From Fluviicola sp. (GTDB taxonomy: Bacteria > Bacteroidota > Bacteroidia > Flavobacteriales_D > Crocinitomicaceae): a stretch of 43,558 bases of DNA. The position numbers and the translations under genes were made by a program. The stretch spans positions 1 to 43,558 of the forward strand of contig JAIRJW010000065.1 of assembly GCA_031260455.1 (NCBI GenBank). The letters run 5' to 3'. Each line of letters opens with the position of its first letter. Positions within the stretch are counted from its first letter, which is position 1. A model generated the notes under the pieces. It saw nothing but the letters and a program-made list of their open reading frames with translations, was not told the origin of the DNA and ran no database searches. Positions 7,948-16,700 of this stretch are shown one piece after another.

Positions 7948-9849
7948 ATGAAAACTACGAGAACTATTTCAGGACATTCGTTACCACTCAATGTTCTGTT
8001 CGTGATGTTGAATTTAGTGGGCCTAGCGCTCACAACGATGGGCTTCCACGATCATTTTGAAGCTCAGAAGATGCTTTTTGTCAGTCTGGGAATCGTCCTG
8101 ATGCTGTTTTCGGCAGTAGCATTGATTTTTTTCAAAGGCAAGCTGATGATTGCAACAGTTTCCCGTGTAATTGTCGGGAGTTTGTTCATTGTTTCCGGGT
8201 TAATCAAAGCGAATGATCCCGTGGGTTTTTCATACAAACTGGAAGAATATTTCGAAGACGGCGCTTTGGCATACCGCATTAAGGAATGGTTCGGAGCTCC
8301 CGGTTTTTCATTGGAGTATTTTATTCAGCACGCCTTGTTGTTGTCTGTTATTATCTGTATTGCAGAGATCGTACTGGGGGTTTTGGTCATCATTGGCGGG
8401 AAAATGCGCCTGGTGAGCTGGTTGCTGGTCATCATGATGTTATTTTTTACTTTTCTGACCTGGCATACGTCCACTTGCGATGCAAAGACAAAATTCGTTG
8501 ACAGAGATACTTATTCGCTTGAGATAGCGAAAGAAGCACAACTGGCAGATATGAAAATAGAAGAAGCGAAAACGAATAAAGATGTCAAAATCCTTTCCAG
8601 GAACTCGGAAGAAGTAGTTGTTGAAGAATTGAAGTCTCCGCAATGTGTAACAGATTGCGGTTGTTTTGGAGATGCTATGAAAGGTTCGATCGGAAGATCA
8701 CTGACTCCGAAAGAATCGTTGTGGAAAGACATTGTGCTGCTTTACCTGGTAATCTGGATCTTTGCAGCTCAAAAACTGATTCAACCGAACAATGTTCGGC
8801 AAAACTGGATCTATGTTCCGATTTCCCTGATCCTGGTCAGCGGACTTTCCTGGGTGTTCAACTGGTATTTTCCGATCCTGTTTTCTGTAGTGGCCATCCT
8901 GGCTGCCTTGTGGGTGTATCGTATTCGCAACCGATTCATCGGAAATCATTATGGTTCTGCCCTGATGGTGACACTTTTGTGCGGAGTATTTATCTGGTAC
9001 GTATTGCATTACGATCCTCTGAGAGATTACCGCCCGTATGCAGTGGGGAATTACCTGCCTGATCTTGCAAGAGATGGAAAACCTGGAAAGTATCAGAGTT
9101 TATTGGTTTATAAAAACCTTCAAACCGGGGAAAAGCGCGAATACGATAGTTCCAGTAAAGAATTCATGAATTCCAAAATCTGGGAAAAAACAAAAGAGTG
9201 GAAGTACCTGGAAATGATTAATAAGGAAATCGTCCCAACAAAATTGCCTTCCATTGACACAGCACAATTTAACCCTTCACGGTCAGTCCGTTTTCTGACT
9301 GCTGATGAACTTCAGCTGGATGTTGTGAAAAAACAACTGAAAAACCGCAAAGTAACCGGATTACGACTGTTAGATAATATCACGAAAGAGAAAACGGAAA
9401 TTCCGGAGATTGAATACAATGTGGAATCCTATCCGAAAGATACATATACCGTTCTTGATACGATCGAAGTAGAAAGCCCGGATTTTATAGATGTGAGTAT
9501 TCGTGACTTTCTGTTCAAAGCTCCGGAAGTGATCGTTGCCATTTCAAAAAACCTGAAAGAGTTTGATATCAGTCATTTGACGGAATTAAAAACACTTGCA
9601 AAAGCGGCTCAAAAAGCGGGAGTTCCTTTTGTATTGGTCGTTGGGTCTTCCGATAACGAAATAGAAGCATTTAAAAAGAAATATGATTTCCATGTTCCGG
9701 TGTTCATTAACGACGGTGTGGAACTGAAAGCCATTTCGCGTGCAAATCCGGCGCTGCTGGTGTTGAGATACGGGCGTGTGAAAGGAAAATATACCGGAAA
9801 TTCATTGCCGGAATTTAACTGGATTCAAACGAATTTATTGAAGAAATAA
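7948..9849 (+). CDS. BT_3928-type membrane protein: DoxX-like domain plus thioredoxin-like C-terminus
   Basis: This 633-aa inner-membrane protein has about four N-terminal transmembrane helices (about 15-190), with the DoxX-type motif VIVGSLFIVSGLIKANDPVGF. A soluble insert with STCDAKT and DCGCFGD (about 234-240) looks redox active, and further helices follow at about 258-350. The C-terminal 280 residues include a thioredoxin-like stretch (VIVAISKNLKEF, then VPFVLVVGSSDNE) without a clear CxxC. This matches the BT_3928 family of Bacteroidota, whose function is unknown; the DoxX/MauE relationship suggests a role in electron transfer or disulfide chemistry. It begins 15 bases after DUF1599 and ends 1 base before tpiA. 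Confidence 0.87.
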   Translation: MKTTRTISGHSLPLNVLFVMLNLVGLALTTMGFHDHFEAQKMLFVSLGIVLMLFSAVALIFFKGKLMIATVSRVIVGSLFIVSGLIKANDPVGFSYKLEEYFEDGALAYRIKEWFGAPGFSLEYFIQHALLLSVIICIAEIVLGVLVIIGGKMRLVSWLLVIMMLFFTFLTWHTSTCDAKTKFVDRDTYSLEIAKEAQLADMKIEEAKTNKDVKILSRNSEEVVVEELKSPQCVTDCGCFGDAMKGSIGRSLTPKESLWKDIVLLYLVIWIFAAQKLIQPNNVRQNWIYVPISLILVSGLSWVFNWYFPILFSVVAILAALWVYRIRNRFIGNHYGSALMVTLLCGVFIWYVLHYDPLRDYRPYAVGNYLPDLARDGKPGKYQSLLVYKNLQTGEKREYDSSSKEFMNSKIWEKTKEWKYLEMINKEIVPTKLPSIDTAQFNPSRSVRFLTADELQLDVVKKQLKNRKVTGLRLLDNITKEKTEIPEIEYNVESYPKDTYTVLDTIEVESPDFIDVSIRDFLFKAPEVIVAISKNLKEFDISHLTELKTLAKAAQKAGVPFVLVVGSSDNEIEAFKKKYDFHVPVFINDGVELKAISRANPALLVLRYGRVKGKYTGNSLPEFNWIQTNLLKK

Positions 9850-9850
9850 T

Positions 9851-10612
9851 ATGCGTTCAAAGATTGTAGCAGGAAATTGGAAAATGAATTTGTCTCAGAT
9901 TCAGGCTCAGGAATTGTGCCGGGAGGTGAACAGGATGAATATCGGTCCGGGGATCGAAGTATATATTTTCCCGCCGATGTTGTATGTGAGTGATTGCAGG
10001 AATCAATCGACTGCTGTGAAAGTAGGTGCTCAAAATGCCTACCCGGAAGACAACGGAGCGTACACCGGTGAAGTGAGCATGTGGCAACTGAAAGAAGCAG
10101 GGGTAGAGGCTGTCCTGATTGGGCATTCGGAAAGAAGAGAGTACTTTCGGGAAAGCAATGAATTTTTGAAACAAAAACTGGATGCTGCTCTGGTACATGG
10201 AATTAAACCGTTTTTCTGTTGTGGAGAACCGTTGGAAATTCGTGAGAACGGAACCTTTTTAGATTATGTGAAAAAACAGCTGGAAGAAAGTGTTTTTCAT
10301 CTTTCGGCAGAGGCTTTCAAGCAGATCGTAATAGCTTACGAACCTATTTGGGCAATCGGAACCGGAAGAACGGCAAGCACGGAACAAGCCGAAGAGATGC
10401 ATGTCGCCATCCGTTCCCGGATCAGTGAGCAATATGGAAAAGAAATTGCAGAAAATACATCGGTTTTATACGGAGGAAGTTGTAACCCCGGCAATGCTCA
10501 GTCGTTATTTGCATGCGAAAATGTAGACGGAGGCTTAATCGGAGGAGCTTCATTGAAAGCTTCCGAATTTGCCGTTTTGGTATCTGAAGAAACATGGACT
10601 ATTTTGAATTAA
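9851..10612 (+). CDS. tpiA: Triosephosphate isomerase
   Basis: This 253-aa glycolytic/gluconeogenic TIM-barrel enzyme interconverts dihydroxyacetone phosphate and glyceraldehyde 3-phosphate. Active-site residues are all visible: Asn9-Lys11 in AGNWKMN, His92 in LIGHSERRE, Glu164 in AYEPIWAIGTG, and the phosphate-binding loops LYGGS and GGLIGGASL. The length is normal for the family. It starts 1 base after the preceding stop, and its last 19 bases overlap prmA, so the genes are co-transcribed and probably translationally coupled. Confidence 0.98.
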   Translation: MRSKIVAGNWKMNLSQIQAQELCREVNRMNIGPGIEVYIFPPMLYVSDCRNQSTAVKVGAQNAYPEDNGAYTGEVSMWQLKEAGVEAVLIGHSERREYFRESNEFLKQKLDAALVHGIKPFFCCGEPLEIRENGTFLDYVKKQLEESVFHLSAEAFKQIVIAYEPIWAIGTGRTASTEQAEEMHVAIRSRISEQYGKEIAENTSVLYGGSCNPGNAQSLFACENVDGGLIGGASLKASEFAVLVSEETWTILN

Positions 10613-11439
10613 CAGTTAATATCAGCCCAAGAGAACCCTGGGCCGATATTCTTATAGCGGAACTGGCGGAATTTGGGTTTGAGAGTTTTGTGGAAACGGA
10701 AACGGGAATTCAGGCTTATGCGCCTGTTCAAATTGGTGATGTTTCGTCCATTTTGAAAGAAACATGTATTCATGAGAATAACGAAATTGATGTGAAATGG
10801 CACCTTTCCGAAATTCCGCATCAAAACTGGAATGCTGCTTGGGAAGCGTCTTTCGAACCTGTTTTAATTGATTCGCGTTTGGCGATCATTGCACCATTTC
10901 ACCAGGTAAGTGATTTCCCGGGGCGTGAACTGATCGTAATTCAACCACAAATGTCATTTGGAACTGGACATCATCAAACGACCTACCTGATGTCACAATT
11001 CTTACTTGATTTACCTGAGCTTCCCGGAAAAGTGCTGGATATGGGAACCGGAACCGGTGTTCTGGCAATTCTGGCAGAGAAAAAAGGAGCACGGGATATT
11101 TTGGCAGTCGATATCGAACCCTGGTCGGTTGAAAATACCCTCGAAAATGCTTCCCGTAATTCCTGTACAAGAATCCGTGGCCTTTTGGGAGACATTGATT
11201 CCGTCGGAGAAGGAAATTTCGGTGTGATCCTTGCTAATATCAACAAAAATGTATTGAAAAGGCACTTGCCGTACTACGCGGAATTGTGCTCAGATAAAGG
11301 TTTACTGTACCTGAGCGGTTTTTTCATTTCAGATGTTCCGGAGCTGGAAAAGGCAGCCAGGGATGTCGGTTTTGAATTAGTAGAAACGAGAGATAAAGAA
11401 ACATGGGCTTCCATGAAACTTCAAAAAGTAGTGATATGA
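10594..11439 (+). CDS. prmA: Ribosomal protein L11 methyltransferase
   Basis: This 281-aa cytoplasmic S-adenosylmethionine-dependent enzyme trimethylates ribosomal protein L11. The N-terminal substrate-recognition domain (about 1-95) is followed by the PrmA signature IQPQMSFGTGHHQTT (about 112-126), SAM motif I LDMGTGTGVLAI (about 148-159), motif II LAVDIEPWSVENT and the motif IV analogue ILANINKNVL. It starts inside the end of tpiA (19-base overlap), and its stop overlaps the next ATG as ATGA. In many Flavobacteriia prmA is followed by clpS (from memory); here three genes lie in between. Confidence 0.96.
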   Translation: MDYFELTVNISPREPWADILIAELAEFGFESFVETETGIQAYAPVQIGDVSSILKETCIHENNEIDVKWHLSEIPHQNWNAAWEASFEPVLIDSRLAIIAPFHQVSDFPGRELIVIQPQMSFGTGHHQTTYLMSQFLLDLPELPGKVLDMGTGTGVLAILAEKKGARDILAVDIEPWSVENTLENASRNSCTRIRGLLGDIDSVGEGNFGVILANINKNVLKRHLPYYAELCSDKGLLYLSGFFISDVPELEKAARDVGFELVETRDKETWASMKLQKVVI

Positions 11440-14400
11440 AAAAATGGGGATTTGTTTTACTTGCGCTGTTGAGTACAACGCAGCTTTTTTCACAGTCTTA
11501 TCCGGACAACAGAGAGAAATTCGTGAAGGCGCTCAGCTCTTTGACCAGTGATTACCTGGACAAAGACCAGAAAGACTTTCTGAAAGATGAGTTTTCGGTT
11601 GTCCTGTTGAAATCAACGGACTTTCCGGATAGGTATTTTACACAAATGGTGGCGACCTGTAATTTGATGGAAAGCAAACGTTTGAAAGTATATCCCGAAA
11701 TTTACAACTACATTTTTTCCGTTTATTCCTTCGTGAAAAACAAACAACCTGAATCCTCATTCGTAGCATGGCATAGTTCGGTAGATAAGCTCCTCGATGC
11801 AAAAAACATTAACAAATTCAAGGATTTCATTGAATTATCTGCCGGATTTTTCTCTCAGGGAATGCTTGCTGGTTCTTCCAACGAAGAATGGTACTTTTAT
11901 GGTTCTTATGTGTTTGAGTATACGGATAAACCATTTATCAAATTCACCGATGGCCGTTTGGTGTGCGGTTTCCCGAACAAAGGTGCAAAAAAGAACGAAC
12001 CGCGTTTTTTGGATTCACTGGTAGTATACAATACGAGTGGAATTTACGATCCGGTACTGAAAAAGTGGGTTGGAAAAGGTGGAAAAGTCAATTGGGTGAA
12101 GGTGGGACTGAAAGACACTGAAACGTTTGCCGAACTGGGAGATTATGATGCATCAATGAAATCCAGTTTCCTGAAGGTAGATACTGTTTCTTTAACAAGC
12201 CCGTTCTTCCAGGGGAAAAAAATAAAAGGTACGCTGAATGAACGTGCATTTCGCATCATTCGTGATGCAGACAAAAACTATCCGCAATTTGTTTCCCACG
12301 AACGAAAATTGGCAATCAACAATATCTTGCCGGATATGGATTACGTGGGAGGATTTTCCCTGGAAGGAGCCAGTGTGATCGGTTTGGGAAACCAGAATGA
12401 AATGGCACAGCTGACTATTAAGCGAAACGGAAAAAAATTCATGACCGCTAAATCGCAGTACATTGCGATTGCACCAGCAAAGATTCGTTCGAATGTGACT
12501 CAGACAACCATCTATGTGGGGGAAAAAGATTCCATTACACATCCTGGTGTCGGTTTTCTGTATTCCAAAGATTCCAATTTGGTGGAGCTGATAAGAGGAA
12601 AATTGGGAGTTTTGCAATCTCCGTTTACAGATTCATATCACCAATTGGAATGGTATGTGCAGAAAGTAACCTGGAATCGGTCGGGAACTGATCTGATCTT
12701 TACTTATGAGTTTGGAACCAGCCAGGAACAACGAATGGCACGATTCGAATCCATGAATTTTTATGACGGGCGTTTGTATGACCGTTTGCAGGGAATGGAA
12801 CAGGTGCATCCTCTGGCAGCACTTTACAATTACTGTTACAAGTATGATGAATTTACGCTGACAGAGGGAAAAGCCGCAACGGCAATGGGAAAAACCGTTG
12901 ACCAGGTGAAAACCCAACTGCTGGACCTGGCTTCATACGGATTTATCAGTTACGATACAGATAACAAATTGGTGACTGTGAACCAGAAAACCAAGGTGTT
13001 TATTGAAGCCAGAGCGGGAAAACGCGATTACGATAACCTGATCTTTGTTTCGGATATGCGCCCGAAAGCAAAATACGCCCCGGAGGATTTGAAAGATAAC
13101 CCGGCGCTTCAGAAAATTGCAAGACAGGATTCTATTCTGACCATTCAGCGCAGAACTATGCCAAATTTTGGAAAAATGAGTCTCACTTCGATGGATATTT
13201 CTCTTGAAGCGGTTGACCGTGTTACTATTTCTGATGCGCAGGCTTCATTTGTGCTACCGGATAACGCAAAAGTACAGATCAGCCGCAACCGCGATTTCAA
13301 ATTTACGGGATGGGCTTCATCCGGGAAGTTTGAGGTGCATACATTGGAATCAAGCTACAATTACGAAGCAAATAAGATTAATCTGACCAAAACGGATAAA
13401 AGTTATTTCCGTGTGAAACCACTGTCACAGGCAGACGGAAACCGTTCTATTGCTTTAGGTTCCGCTCTTAATGGAATTTCTGGTGAGATTGTTGTCGATG
13501 ATCCCACAAACAGAGCGGGAATGAAAAAGGAGATTACCAAATACCCGATCCTGAAATCCGCTAAACCGACGAAAGTATATTACAACCAGTACGATTTGTT
13601 CAAAGGAGCGTATGACTCTGCAAGGTTCTATTATACCTGTGAGCCATTTGAAATGGATAGCCTGGACAATTTCAACGAAAAATCCTTCCGTTTGAAAGGT
13701 GAATTGGTTTCTGCAGGAATTTTCCCCGTGATCAGGGAAGATTTGAAGATCATGCCTGATTATTCATTGGGTTTCAGTACCATTGCACCGCCTGAAGGAC
13801 ATGTATTCTACGGAACAAAAGCAATGTATAAAAACAAGATTGTTTTGTCAAATAACGGGTTGCAGGGAGCCGGAGTGATCAATTTCATTCAGTCCATTTC
13901 TGACTCCAAAGCTTTTACCTTCCTTCCGGATTCTACATTGGGATACGCGAAGTTTGAGAATAAACCGGTTGAAACGGGAGTACAGTTCCCGGATGTAAAA
14001 TCTCCGGATGCGTTTATTACTTATGTTCCGAGACAGAATGTACTGAAAGCTTCTTCTACACCGGAAAATGAATTGACTTTTTTCAGTGGAGAAGCAAAAA
14101 TGAAAGGAACGGCTATTATTCAGCCAACGGGAATGACTGGGTACGGAATCATGACCATGCAAAAGGCAAACCTGGGTTCCGATGCTTTTAAATTCAAATG
14201 CTATGATATGGATGCAGATACTTCTGTCTTTAATCTCAAAAACCCATTCCAGGAAGCCGGGGAGAGCCCACTGGCATTCTCTTCGGGCAATGTTAACGCA
14301 CATATTTCATTCAAGAACAGGAAAGGAGATTTTAAATCGAATGACGGGGAGGAAATGAAGATTTTCCATGTGATCAAATATGCCGCAAAAGTGGACGTGT

Positions 14401-16046
14401 TTACCTGGCTGATGGACCAGGACGAAATGGAACTGTCCAAAAGTGCAAAGGGTAGCGGAGATATCAACATCAATACGGATCTGAACTTGGCGCAACCGAA
14501 CATGTTTTCGATTCATCCGGACCAGGATTCCCTGCAATTTGCTGCTCCGAAAGTGAAGTTTTCTATGCGTGACAAGGTTTTGTACTGTTCGAATACGAAG
14601 TTTATCGACGTAGCAGATGCACGTATCTACCCGGATAGCGCCAAAGTAACGATTCACAAGAATGCGGTAATGGATCCATTGCTGAACTCGAAAATTGTTG
14701 CAAACTACGTAACGAAGTATCACACCTTCCTGAATGCGAAAACAACCATTTTCGCGCGAAGAAAATATGCTTCCGAAGGAGATTATCCTTATTATGATGC
14801 GGATTCTGTAAAAACGCTGATCCACATGGATAAAATCGGGGTAGATTCATCTTATCAGACCGTTGCGACAGGAACGGTGAAAACTGATGAAGGATTCAAA
14901 CTCAACAAGTACTTTGATTACTATGGAGGTATGAAAATAAAAGCAGCTAATCCGCTGATCAGTTTTGCCGGAGCTACGAGAATTAATCACAACTGTGAGA
15001 AGTTTACGAAGAGCTGGATGTCGTTCTCAGCAGAAATAGACCCGAAGAATATCCAGATCCCGGTTACTCCGAATATGAAAACATTGGACGGACAAGCAAT
15101 TGCCGCAGGAGTTGTCTGGAGAGATTCCCGTCAGAAAGATTCGATTCGTTTGTACCCGACTTTCCTTTCTTCTCTGGAAGATCCGAACGATCCTGTTTTT
15201 ATTACAGCAACCGGTGTGCTTCAGTATGATTTCTCATCCAGGGAATTCCAGATCGGACAGAAAGAAAAATTGCTGAACCGCAGTGAACCCGGAAATTTCA
15301 TTGCGCTGCATACGGAAAGTTGTTCCATGACCGGAGAAGGAAAAATCAACATGGGGATGGATTACGGTGATGTCACAATAGACGCGGTTGGAACAGTAAC
15401 ATACAATCAGCAAAACGGTCAAACGGATGTAAATGCAACCTTGAAGCTCAGTCTGCCAATGGATAAGGGGATCTGGGAAAGCGCCGGACAACGGATTGTG
15501 GATTACAAAGAATCCAAACCGCTCTCATTTGAAACAACTAATATCGAACAGGCATTACTGACCTGGGGAGATCGCAAAACAGCAGATAAGATCAAGTCAG
15601 ATTACACTCTCTCCGAAGACAAGAAAATCAAGCGTCTGCCGGATGAAATGGAGAAGGCAATTGTGATTACGGGAGTTCATTTGAAAAATATCCCGATGAG
15701 TAAAGATGTTCGCGGATTGATGTCGAGCCTGGATGGAGCTGCAATTGTGAATTTCTACGGAAAACCGGTTATGAGACAAGTCATATTTCGCTCCGCATTC
15801 GAGCAGATCTATTCATCGAACGGCGATCATTTCACGATGATGATGCAGGTTCCGGGAGGACCGGATTATTTGCTGGATTATTCCATGATCAGGAAAGACG
15901 GAACTTTGAACATCATTACAAGTGATTCGGAGTTGTCCGGTGCGATTAATGGCATCAAGGAAGACAAGAGAAAATCGAAGAATTTCTTATATCAAATCTC
16001 AACAAATAGCGTGTACTTAGGCAAACTAAATGCTATTTTTGAATGA
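11436..16046 (+). CDS. Very large secreted protein of unknown function (1536 aa)
   Basis: I do not recognise a characterised family. The start was set at ATG 11436, which overlaps the prmA stop (ATGA) and gives a clean signal peptide MKKWGFVLLALLSTTQLFSQ; the frame is open 33 bases further upstream. The first 500 or so residues contain mixed alpha/beta sequence. From about residue 590 onward the protein is beta-rich, with repeated short strands and many 'D..F.F.GWASSGKFEVH', 'FYGTKAMYKN' and 'FFSGEAKMKGTAIIQPTG' segments that suggest an extended beta-solenoid or OstA/AsmA-like lipid- or glycan-transport fold (weak inference). There is no T9SS-type C-terminal domain and no membrane anchor beyond the signal. 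Its last codon overlaps plsY by 4 bases, so it is expressed with a phospholipid-synthesis gene. Confidence 0.85.
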   Translation: MKKWGFVLLALLSTTQLFSQSYPDNREKFVKALSSLTSDYLDKDQKDFLKDEFSVVLLKSTDFPDRYFTQMVATCNLMESKRLKVYPEIYNYIFSVYSFVKNKQPESSFVAWHSSVDKLLDAKNINKFKDFIELSAGFFSQGMLAGSSNEEWYFYGSYVFEYTDKPFIKFTDGRLVCGFPNKGAKKNEPRFLDSLVVYNTSGIYDPVLKKWVGKGGKVNWVKVGLKDTETFAELGDYDASMKSSFLKVDTVSLTSPFFQGKKIKGTLNERAFRIIRDADKNYPQFVSHERKLAINNILPDMDYVGGFSLEGASVIGLGNQNEMAQLTIKRNGKKFMTAKSQYIAIAPAKIRSNVTQTTIYVGEKDSITHPGVGFLYSKDSNLVELIRGKLGVLQSPFTDSYHQLEWYVQKVTWNRSGTDLIFTYEFGTSQEQRMARFESMNFYDGRLYDRLQGMEQVHPLAALYNYCYKYDEFTLTEGKAATAMGKTVDQVKTQLLDLASYGFISYDTDNKLVTVNQKTKVFIEARAGKRDYDNLIFVSDMRPKAKYAPEDLKDNPALQKIARQDSILTIQRRTMPNFGKMSLTSMDISLEAVDRVTISDAQASFVLPDNAKVQISRNRDFKFTGWASSGKFEVHTLESSYNYEANKINLTKTDKSYFRVKPLSQADGNRSIALGSALNGISGEIVVDDPTNRAGMKKEITKYPILKSAKPTKVYYNQYDLFKGAYDSARFYYTCEPFEMDSLDNFNEKSFRLKGELVSAGIFPVIREDLKIMPDYSLGFSTIAPPEGHVFYGTKAMYKNKIVLSNNGLQGAGVINFIQSISDSKAFTFLPDSTLGYAKFENKPVETGVQFPDVKSPDAFITYVPRQNVLKASSTPENELTFFSGEAKMKGTAIIQPTGMTGYGIMTMQKANLGSDAFKFKCYDMDADTSVFNLKNPFQEAGESPLAFSSGNVNAHISFKNRKGDFKSNDGEEMKIFHVIKYAAKVDVFTWLMDQDEMELSKSAKGSGDININTDLNLAQPNMFSIHPDQDSLQFAAPKVKFSMRDKVLYCSNTKFIDVADARIYPDSAKVTIHKNAVMDPLLNSKIVANYVTKYHTFLNAKTTIFARRKYASEGDYPYYDADSVKTLIHMDKIGVDSSYQTVATGTVKTDEGFKLNKYFDYYGGMKIKAANPLISFAGATRINHNCEKFTKSWMSFSAEIDPKNIQIPVTPNMKTLDGQAIAAGVVWRDSRQKDSIRLYPTFLSSLEDPNDPVFITATGVLQYDFSSREFQIGQKEKLLNRSEPGNFIALHTESCSMTGEGKINMGMDYGDVTIDAVGTVTYNQQNGQTDVNATLKLSLPMDKGIWESAGQRIVDYKESKPLSFETTNIEQALLTWGDRKTADKIKSDYTLSEDKKIKRLPDEMEKAIVITGVHLKNIPMSKDVRGLMSSLDGAAIVNFYGKPVMRQVIFRSAFEQIYSSNGDHFTMMMQVPGGPDYLLDYSMIRKDGTLNIITSDSELSGAINGIKEDKRKSKNFLYQISTNSVYLGKLNAIFE

Positions 16047-16669
16047 TGAACTGGACTGATTTTTTATGGGCTATACCTGCTTATTTTTTAGGATCAATAC
16101 CAACAGCTGTTTGGTTAGGTCGCGCGAAATATGATTTAGATGTCCGGGAGCATGGAAGTAAGAATGCGGGAGCAACGAATACTTTTCGGGTCCTTGGAAA
16201 AAAAGCTGGCAGAGTTGTTCTGTCAATTGATATTTTAAAAGGAATGCTGGCAGTACTGTTGCCGTTTTTTGTACTGCCGTTTTCTTTTTCTTCCCCACAT
16301 TTAACGCACATTCAGTTGGTGGCGTCTTTTATGGCAGTTTTGGGACATGTATTCCCAATTTTTGCAGGCTTTAAAGGGGGGAAAGGAGTTGCTACTTCCT
16401 TAGGTGTCATTGTGGGGCTGCAACCTCTGGCAGCGGGAATTTGCCTGATTGTTTTCCTGGTAGTATTTATTTTTACGCACTATGTGTCTTTGGGGTCTGT
16501 CAGTGCAGCAGTGGCTTTTTGCTGTTGTTTGTGGTTATTTCCGATTAATACATACGCTTTGCCTGTTTTTGGTTCTTTGCTGGCTCTCATTGTCATCTTC
16601 GCTCATCGTAAGAACATCAGGCGATTACTGGACGGGACAGAAAACAAAATGAACCTTTTTAAAAAATAA
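16043..16669 (+). CDS. plsY: Glycerol-3-phosphate acyltransferase (acyl phosphate dependent)
   Basis: This 208-aa polytopic inner-membrane enzyme transfers an acyl group from acyl-phosphate to glycerol 3-phosphate, the first step of phospholipid synthesis. The three conserved cytoplasmic loops of PlsY are present: GSIPTAVWLGR (about 17-27), GSKNAGATNTFRVLGKKAG (about 38-56) and GFKGGKGVATSLGV (about 109-122), placed between about six hydrophobic helices. Length is normal. The start overlaps the previous stop (ATGA), so translation is coupled to the 1536-aa secreted protein. Confidence 0.96.
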   Translation: MMNWTDFLWAIPAYFLGSIPTAVWLGRAKYDLDVREHGSKNAGATNTFRVLGKKAGRVVLSIDILKGMLAVLLPFFVLPFSFSSPHLTHIQLVASFMAVLGHVFPIFAGFKGGKGVATSLGVIVGLQPLAAGICLIVFLVVFIFTHYVSLGSVSAAVAFCCCLWLFPINTYALPVFGSLLALIVIFAHRKNIRRLLDGTENKMNLFKK

Positions 16670-16700
16670 ACGTATTGTATCTGTAACAATTAAGTTAAGC

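Noticed and set aside
11403..11435. Upstream start of the 1536-aa protein inside prmA
   Set aside because: It would put 11 polar residues ahead of the signal peptide; ATG 11436 has the ATGA overlap and a clean signal.
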